NCBI GenBank assembly: GCA_014925825.1
Contig: JACGCK010000030.1
Location: 310,001 to 374,000 of the forward strand
Source of the DNA: Pholiota molesta
Lineage: Eukaryota > Basidiomycota > Agaricomycetes > Agaricales > Strophariaceae
Reading direction: 5' to 3'
DNA: 64,000 nucleotides
In this document: one piece after another, positions 58,819 to 64,000 of the stretch
Layout of the letters: every line of letters begins with the position of its first letter
How positions within the stretch are numbered: position 1 is the first letter of the stretch
Program-made: the position numbers and the translations under genes
Notes under the pieces: generated by a model
The model's input: only the letters and a program-made list of their open reading frames with translations
Databases searched by the model: none
Told to the model about the DNA's origin: nothing

Positions 58819-61184
58819 ATGCAGGCGCCAGTGATGAGCCTGTCGGCAGATGACAGCGACCCACTCTCGGTGCAGCCACCTCTCTTCGAAACTCTAGATG
58901 AAAGAACTGCGCGGTTATCCTTCGAACAGCGTGCAAAGGATATTTCAGATCGAATCGACGAAGAGATCGAGAGGGCGAGCGCTGCTGAGCGAAGAGGACC
59001 AAAACCCATCAAAATCCTTCTGCTGGGTGCGTTGACTTGATATTGCTTAACTCAACTCCGGGCTGACGTATTTCGTTGCATTGTGTAGGACAAAGTGAAT
59101 CAGGTGAATTCGAATTCTTTCGCTACGGTTGTTGACCATTCACACCTCTTCCACGATATAGGAAAGTCAACGACACTGAAAAGTATGTGGCGCTTATGAC
59201 TCTTATTAACATGGTATTGACCTCAATTCTCCCCCAAGACTTTCAATTAATGTACGACCAAAAGGTAGGTATCTATAGCAACTGCTGTCCGACCCACGTT
59301 TTCAACTTAGCACCAACTGATTGACACAGTCATTTCGCGCGGAACGCGGCTCATGGAGAGCTGTCATCCAGCTCAATGTCGTCCAATCCATTCGCATGAT
59401 ACTTGATGCCATGGACCGCGCTCAGAAGTATGATCATTCCGAGCAAACGTCTCCCCAAAGTGCAAAAAAAAATCTTGCCCATTTATCGTCTGAACTGTTG
59501 AACGTCAAGATGCGCCTGACACCCCTGCTCGAGGTCGAACGAACTCTGATACGACGCATCACCGGCGGCGGCTCTGAACTCATGCCCCAAACAAGAATTA
59601 ATCCAACAGCCCCTTTCTCGAAGCCTGCGCTGAAAGAGATCGCTATAAATTCTACGATACCCTGGAAGAACGCTTTCAATCGCTTGAACAGGACGACGGA
59701 TCAGAGGGCCAGCTTTGACAGCGCCGACGGAATTGACTGGGAAGACCGCGAAGATCCATGGCCCATTCTGAACGAATGCATGCAAGATATGATATATCTT
59801 TGGAATAACCCTTCAATCAAGCAACTGCTCGTGAGACAGAAAATCAAGGCAGACGATCTGAATGGATAGTATGTTTCTTAGTTATTTTATTAGCCTGGTC
59901 CTAGACTCACATACTTTCAGCTTTTTAGACTCTCTTGACCGAGTAGCAGGCGCTCATTATGTTCCAACAGATGGTGCGTCATTTTAATGAGTTTCGTATG
60001 TCAAAATGGTCTGAGTTCTTACCTCAGATGATATTCTGCGAGCACGGCTGAAGACGCTAGGTGCCTAAATTTATCCTGAATGTCTAATCATCAGTGCTAA
60101 CCAATCTAGGCGTGAGCGAGCATCGCTTTAAGATCACTACGAGTAGGTAACAGTGAATCTATTGCTTAATCTAGGCTTATTCTGGTGTCTTTCTTCTAGG
60201 TGGCTTGGTGAGAGATTGGAAGGTCTATGATGTTGGGGGACACAGATCACAAGTTAGTGCCCTGTCAAAAGCCCCCATTGTGATCTCTGTACTAACGCCC
60301 TTTGACAGCGAGGTGAGAATGGGTATTGTGCTTCTGAAGAGAAGGTTCGCCTCATATATGGTTTTCTGAAACAGCGGCCTGGGCTCCTTTCTTCGATGAT
60401 ATGGATGCTATCATATTCTTGGCCCCAATCAGGTATGTTTGTAACGTTTCCCAATCGTCTAAAGATAGCGTACCAACTACAAAGCTTGTGGGTTCCCATA
60501 GTGGTTTTGATCAAGTCCTAGAAGAAGATCAGAGGGTCAACAGACTAGTTCGTGGCCTTTAATCTCCCCTGTCCCTTTTCGAAGAGCTAACACGAAAGTT
60601 ACCACTCCCTAGGAAGATTCAATCAAACTGTGGACGATGATTGTCACTAACCAACTTCTCAAGAATACGAATATCATCCTATTCTTAAACAAGATCGACA
60701 TCTTTCGCACAAAACTCTCCTCCGGAATTAAATTGAGGGACTTTGTCGTGTCATACGGGGACCGACCGAATGATGTGGACAACACTACAACTTGTACGCC
60801 GCATTCAATCCCAGGTCTATTTATTACTGAACTTTATTGACGTTTATGGTAGATTTGAGACGGAAGTTTGGTATGTCGCGAATAACCCCATACTCCTGGT
60901 AATTTTCATACGAACCTTGTTTTCAGCCGGTATCATGCAGGAAGCTTCCTCCTCGCCGCGGATTTTTTACTGCCACTTCACCACAGTGACGGTCAGTGCT
61001 CAGTTATATCTTCTGTACAACCTCTCATACTATTTCTAGGATACCAAATCTACCAAGTATATCATATCCAATCGTACGTTTTCTTCGTTCTTAACTGGAT
61101 CAAGTACCCACGTTATTCAAAAATTGAATAGTCAAGGATATGCTTATGCGACAAAACCTCGTGAAAACAAATCTCATGACATGA
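58819..61184 (+). CDS. Divergent, enlarged heterotrimeric G-protein alpha subunit
   Basis: Seventeen exons: 58819-59026, 59089-59103, 59162-59182, 59239-59264, 59330-59868, 59921-59973, 60028-60060, 60110-60142, 60200-60252, 60309-60312, 60375-60432, 60502-60547, 60613-60793, 60853-60870, 60927-60991, 61040-61073 and 61132-61184. The sum is 1440 nt (479 residues; classical G-alpha has about 353). Motifs in order: G1 LLLGQSESGKSTTLKNFQL; a helical domain enlarged by an insert (exon 5); switch I LRARLKTLGVSEHRF; G3 VYDVGGHRSQRAAWAPFF; DAIIFLAPIS; SGFDQVLEEDQRVNRL; G4 ILFLNKIDIFRTKL; YGDRPND; and G5 region FYCHFTTVTDTKS. Exon 10 has 4 nt, yet without it the frame is lost. The N-terminus (MQAPVMSL) lacks the MGxxxS myristoylation motif. 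The GTPase Gln of switch II is His and the TCAT motif reads TTVT, so activity may be altered. It belongs to an expanded basidiomycete G-alpha class (inference). Confidence 0.88.
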
Positions 61185-61491
61185 ATGCAGTCCCCAGTCA
61201 GTCCCACAATATCTGTCTTATACCCTATCACCACATAAGTATGTACTCGAGACGAGGATATGTATACATTGTATCTATCATGTATCGTATTAGATAATGT
61301 ATTCAAAATGGTTGTATCGAAATATGAGCTATCGAGCGCTGATTCCCTGTTTCGAGGAAGCATGCATCAGAAGATACAACAGCGGATGCTCCCCAATGAG
61401 CTAGAGGACTTAATGAAGGGATCCGCTAGACGATTTGCGTTTCTACGTCGTTCATTGTATTCGCTTTCCCTGCTGTTGAATCGATTTGTGA
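61185..61491. terminator. Tail-to-tail intergenic
   Basis: Separates the stops of the G-alpha gene (plus) and the RRG7-like gene (minus). It holds presumed 3' ends of both and no other feature. A frame on the plus strand at 61260-61649 overlaps the RRG7-like gene and is not supported. Confidence 0.35.
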
Positions 61492-62313
61492 TCACAAAGG
61501 CTGCGAATCGGCTCCTATCATCTGGCCTAATTCAGGAGTTTCCATGGGAGGTACGTAGTTCTGCACCTTTTCGTGGTTCCACCACAATGCGGGCCGTCCA
61601 CTGTGACCAAGCAGATTCCTCTCCCAGCGAATTTCCAACTGTCCCTTGAGCAAACCTTGACTCCCGGCGAGAGCGGGATTGCATAGAGCGCTTCCGACAT
61701 TGCCAAGTGGTGATTTTGAAGATTTAGTGGGGGTGTCAGCAGGGGAGAGCTCCGTAGGGTCTTCAATTGGGGGGAGGTGTAGCAAGAGGAAAGGTATGGG
61801 AGATGATTGCGCGCGAAGAGTTGCAGCTTTCGTGAACGGTGACTCGGAAATGAGGAGCGCCACGACCGGGGTAGTCGATCGTTCCAGAGGAAACAATGGG
61901 ATGGCCATCTCGTCTGAGGACATCGCCGAAAAACGAAACAGAACTCCTTCCAATTCGCGCACGTACTTTGGCCCCATCTTCTTTTTCTCGGCTTTGCATT
62001 GACCAATAATACGGATTCGACGTCGCGTGTCAGACAATGAAGGATCGTTCAAGGCGTTCGGTATATCGTATGGCAGCCACCACCAACCGAGAAGATCAAT
62101 ACCTCCATCCTCTTTACCCCCCACGCGTGTCAAAGACATAGACATTGTCTGCCCCAAAAGGTTTAACGACCGTTCTTCGAAAGCAGTCCCCCGCTCAACG
62201 GTAGTTGTTCTAAGAGATGACGACGCTTTTGACAGATACCGTCTTTTTGTTAGTGTTTCCACGATAAAACGGCCCGAAGACCAGTATTTTCTGGCTTGTA
62301 ATAACGTTTTCAT
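61492..62313 (-). CDS. RRG7-like mitochondrial protein with restriction-endonuclease-like fold
   Basis: Intronless, 273 residues from the ATG at 62313. The open frame continues upstream to 62478, but this start gives a clear mitochondrial presequence (MKTLLQARKYWSSGRFIVET, then basic residues). The core has ERGTAFEERSLNLL, LTRVGGKEDGGIDLLGWWW, IRIIGQCKAEKKKMGPKYV and ELEGVL. This matches the Mrr-like/DUF2034 pattern with GxxDxGID and QCK as putative PD-(D/E)XK residues. Yeast Rrg7, of the same family, is required for respiratory growth, with no biochemically settled role. The C-terminal half is Pro/Ser-rich and ends in a Trp/His-containing tail (RPALWWNHEKVQNYV). Family assignment is by motif only; nuclease activity is unproven. 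Confidence 0.7.
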   Translation of the reverse strand: MKTLLQARKYWSSGRFIVETLTKRRYLSKASSSLRTTTVERGTAFEERSLNLLGQTMSMSLTRVGGKEDGGIDLLGWWWLPYDIPNALNDPSLSDTRRRIRIIGQCKAEKKKMGPKYVRELEGVLFRFSAMSSDEMAIPLFPLERSTTPVVALLISESPFTKAATLRAQSSPIPFLLLHLPPIEDPTELSPADTPTKSSKSPLGNVGSALCNPALAGSQGLLKGQLEIRWERNLLGHSGRPALWWNHEKVQNYVPPMETPELGQMIGADSQPL

Positions 62314-62789
62314 CAGGTCAAGGGTATATGTTGCGCATGTCGGATATATCGACTCGGCTCCTGTCCAGTGTCTTTTCTGACGACATTGGGTAACATAAGT
62401 CAGATAAAGAGCAGGTGGAAGCAAGAAGTAAACTGACGGTGAGACGAGAAGAAATTCAAGGGAGAGCCCAACTGACAAGAGTGAAGAGAAGGTTGCCGTC
62501 GCTTCGTAAATGAACTCGATTGAAAATCTTCACGTGGCCAAATAAAGATATCACGTGGCAAACGCGTCCCTTGAGGGGCCTTGACTCCAACTTGACTCCA
62601 TTGACTCTAAGACTAGTACTCAACGTTACTCAACTAGTACTTGCTTCCTATCGCGTTGGTGCTAGTTTACTACCGCGTAATTTTTTCAACATAGTATATT
62701 AAATAGAGTTTCTGTCCGATATTTTCCTTCAAAAGCAATTCAAAAGTCTTAAGAATTACAATAAATTTGAATCAATTGCTGTGATCAAG
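62314..62789. other. Intergenic, no supported gene
   Basis: Contains the promoter of the RRG7-like gene and the 3' flank of the dehydrogenase. No other feature is seen. Confidence 0.35.
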
Positions 62790-64000
62790 TCAAGGATCAA
62801 TAGCAGGTGAATCTATATTCAAGTCCTTCAATATGGTTTCCGTCGTTTCCCAAAGCTGGGAGGCCAAGTCGATGCTTTTCGCATTCTCGCTTAGTTTTCC
62901 AACGACTCCAACAGGCTCCAGATAAGTGTATCTGTACTTCTCGGGGAACTCTTCGATCAGCGGTGACGCAGCAGCGAAGCAAGATGTATACGATCCAGCT
63001 TCAGGGCGCATAAAAAATACTTCCATAACAATATTTGCAAGAATTGGCCATGGAAGTCGATCTGCGAATGTGTTAACCTCGCCGGGGTGAATTGGTATTG
63101 AGATTATGGGAATCTCCCATTCATCTAATCGTTTCTGCAGTTCTCGGGCAAAAAGAATGGCAGTAAGCTTGGTCATACCTGGTCATAATTATTAATGCAC
63201 CAACCAGAGGATAAATAGAAGACTAACTATAACGCGCCCAATCTGGATAGAAATCCGATGCAAACTCCTGATTGAAATCTTGAATCTCTTCAAATTTGAG
63301 GTCAGGGTTCATTGCGTGTTTCTGAGTGTGGGCAATGGACCCTAACTAATTAGTTTGAATGTGAGTTTTCGTATATTCAGTACCATTCTAAAAGATAACT
63401 GACTGAAACAATCCGAACATCAGATTTGGGCTCTTTTGATGTCTTCATCAACAGAGGAAGTAACATTCGCGTGAAGACGAATGGGCTGAAATAACTTTTC
63501 GAGCGAAACATGCATTAGCATGTGGCTTCAAGAAAAGGAAGGCGGGCGGAGGTGAACCTACTTGGTGACCACCACGCTGCTAATACCTATCAAATATTAC
63601 GAATCAGGTATAACAGTTATTCTGGGGATGGAATAATCAAATACGTACCATCTCTGGTTTCTTCGTATGCTCCCGTTAGCCTTATAAAAGCAGGTAAGGC
63701 TAATGCGATGACCTGCATCCTACAACGACTTACTGAGCTGCGTTATTGACTGCAATATATGAGTACATTATCTTCGAATTATTTATTCAGCGAACTCACT
63801 CAAAATATCCAGCCTCGATTCCCTTTGCAAAAAGTCTTCAGCAGCCATCTTGGCCCACCGTGGATCGGCGAGATCGACGTGCAGCCATATGACCTGACCA
63901 GGACCAAGTCCCTCTCGTTCAAGTTGAATAATCGCCTCCTTAGCCTTGGCTTCATTCCTCGCACCGAGGTAAACCTTGGCTCCTTTACGAGCGAGGAATT
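62790..64000 (-). CDS. Short-chain dehydrogenase/reductase, 5' end beyond window
   Basis: NAD(P)-dependent oxidoreductase of the retinol-dehydrogenase-like SDR group. Exons read: 63800->64000, 63734-63749, 63649-63680, 63562-63586, 63404-63485, 63228-63345 and 62790-63178. The first visible exon starts within the Rossmann fold after the glycine motif (FLARKGAKVYLGARNEAKAK, then LADPRWAKMAAEDF). Next come INNAAQLTGAYEETRDG (NNAA in place of the usual NNAG), VVVTNPFVFTRMLLPLL, VRIVSVS and the active site YSMTKLTAILFA (YxxxK), then HPGEVNT, which reads HPGxVxT as in this family. The C-terminal 80 residues are of the usual kind. The TGxxxGxG cofactor motif and the start lie beyond position 64000. 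Very short exons (16, 25 and 32 nt) are notable. Substrate unknown. Confidence 0.85.

Noticed and set aside
30354..61184. The GPCR and the G-alpha gene as a co-inherited signalling pair
   Set aside because: They are about 27 kb apart with housekeeping genes between them. Nothing in the sequence links them beyond being in the same window.
1..64000. CRISPR arrays, prophage or bacterial operons
   Set aside because: Every supported gene has spliceosomal introns or a eukaryotic family. The regular repeats found are coding TPRs or local duplications without spacer structure.

Overview
The window looks like nuclear DNA of a basidiomycete fungus, most likely an agaricomycete. The grounds are intron-dense genes with 48-85 nt GT-AG introns and very small exons, NACHT-TPR STAND (NLR-type) proteins, an enlarged divergent G-alpha subunit, and genes interleaved on both strands. 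All exon models were joined by eye. For every complete multi-exon gene except the F-box gene, the summed exon length is a multiple of three and ends at a stop codon.

Left half (1-28388): three paralogous NACHT-TPR genes (called A, B and C here), all on the minus strand, with the same eight-exon layout. A runs off the left edge. Each encodes a basic/proline-rich leader, a helical N-terminal domain spread over seven short exons, and one long exon with NACHT, a winged-helix-like part and a C-terminal array of 45-residue TPR units (at least 14 in A, 7 in B, 14 in C). Between them lie degenerate, partly GC-rich sequences. About 3.9 kb next to the 3' end of B (9960-13850) is a diverged duplicate of the sequence next to the 3' end of C (19400-23115). 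The locus therefore grew as a tandem array of [degenerate module + NLR] units. This looks like a rapidly evolving fungal self/non-self or innate-immunity locus.

Middle (30354-43227): ordinary metabolic and signalling genes. In order they are a seven-helix cAMP-receptor/Git3-like GPCR, a BTB-like orphan, a divergently transcribed two-subunit acyl-CoA carboxylase (carboxyltransferase on minus; biotin carboxylase plus biotin carrier on plus; neither has an obvious mitochondrial presequence), an aldo/keto reductase, and mitochondrial ribosome recycling factor.

Right half (43228-64000): a gene-poor, repeat-scarred 6 kb stretch leads to an extremely GC-rich F-box-type gene with an apparent frameshift. 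More repeats follow, then relics of a NACHT gene and of a G-alpha exon (54.1-55.1 kb). Next comes an intact but divergent 17-exon G-alpha gene with a 4-nt microexon and substitutions in its nucleotide-binding motifs. The window ends with an RRG7-like mitochondrial nuclease-fold gene and a short-chain dehydrogenase cut by the right edge.

The most notable observations are the NLR triplet with homogenised TPR repeats, the altered G-alpha with its microexons, and the apparently non-mitochondrial acyl-CoA carboxylase pair.
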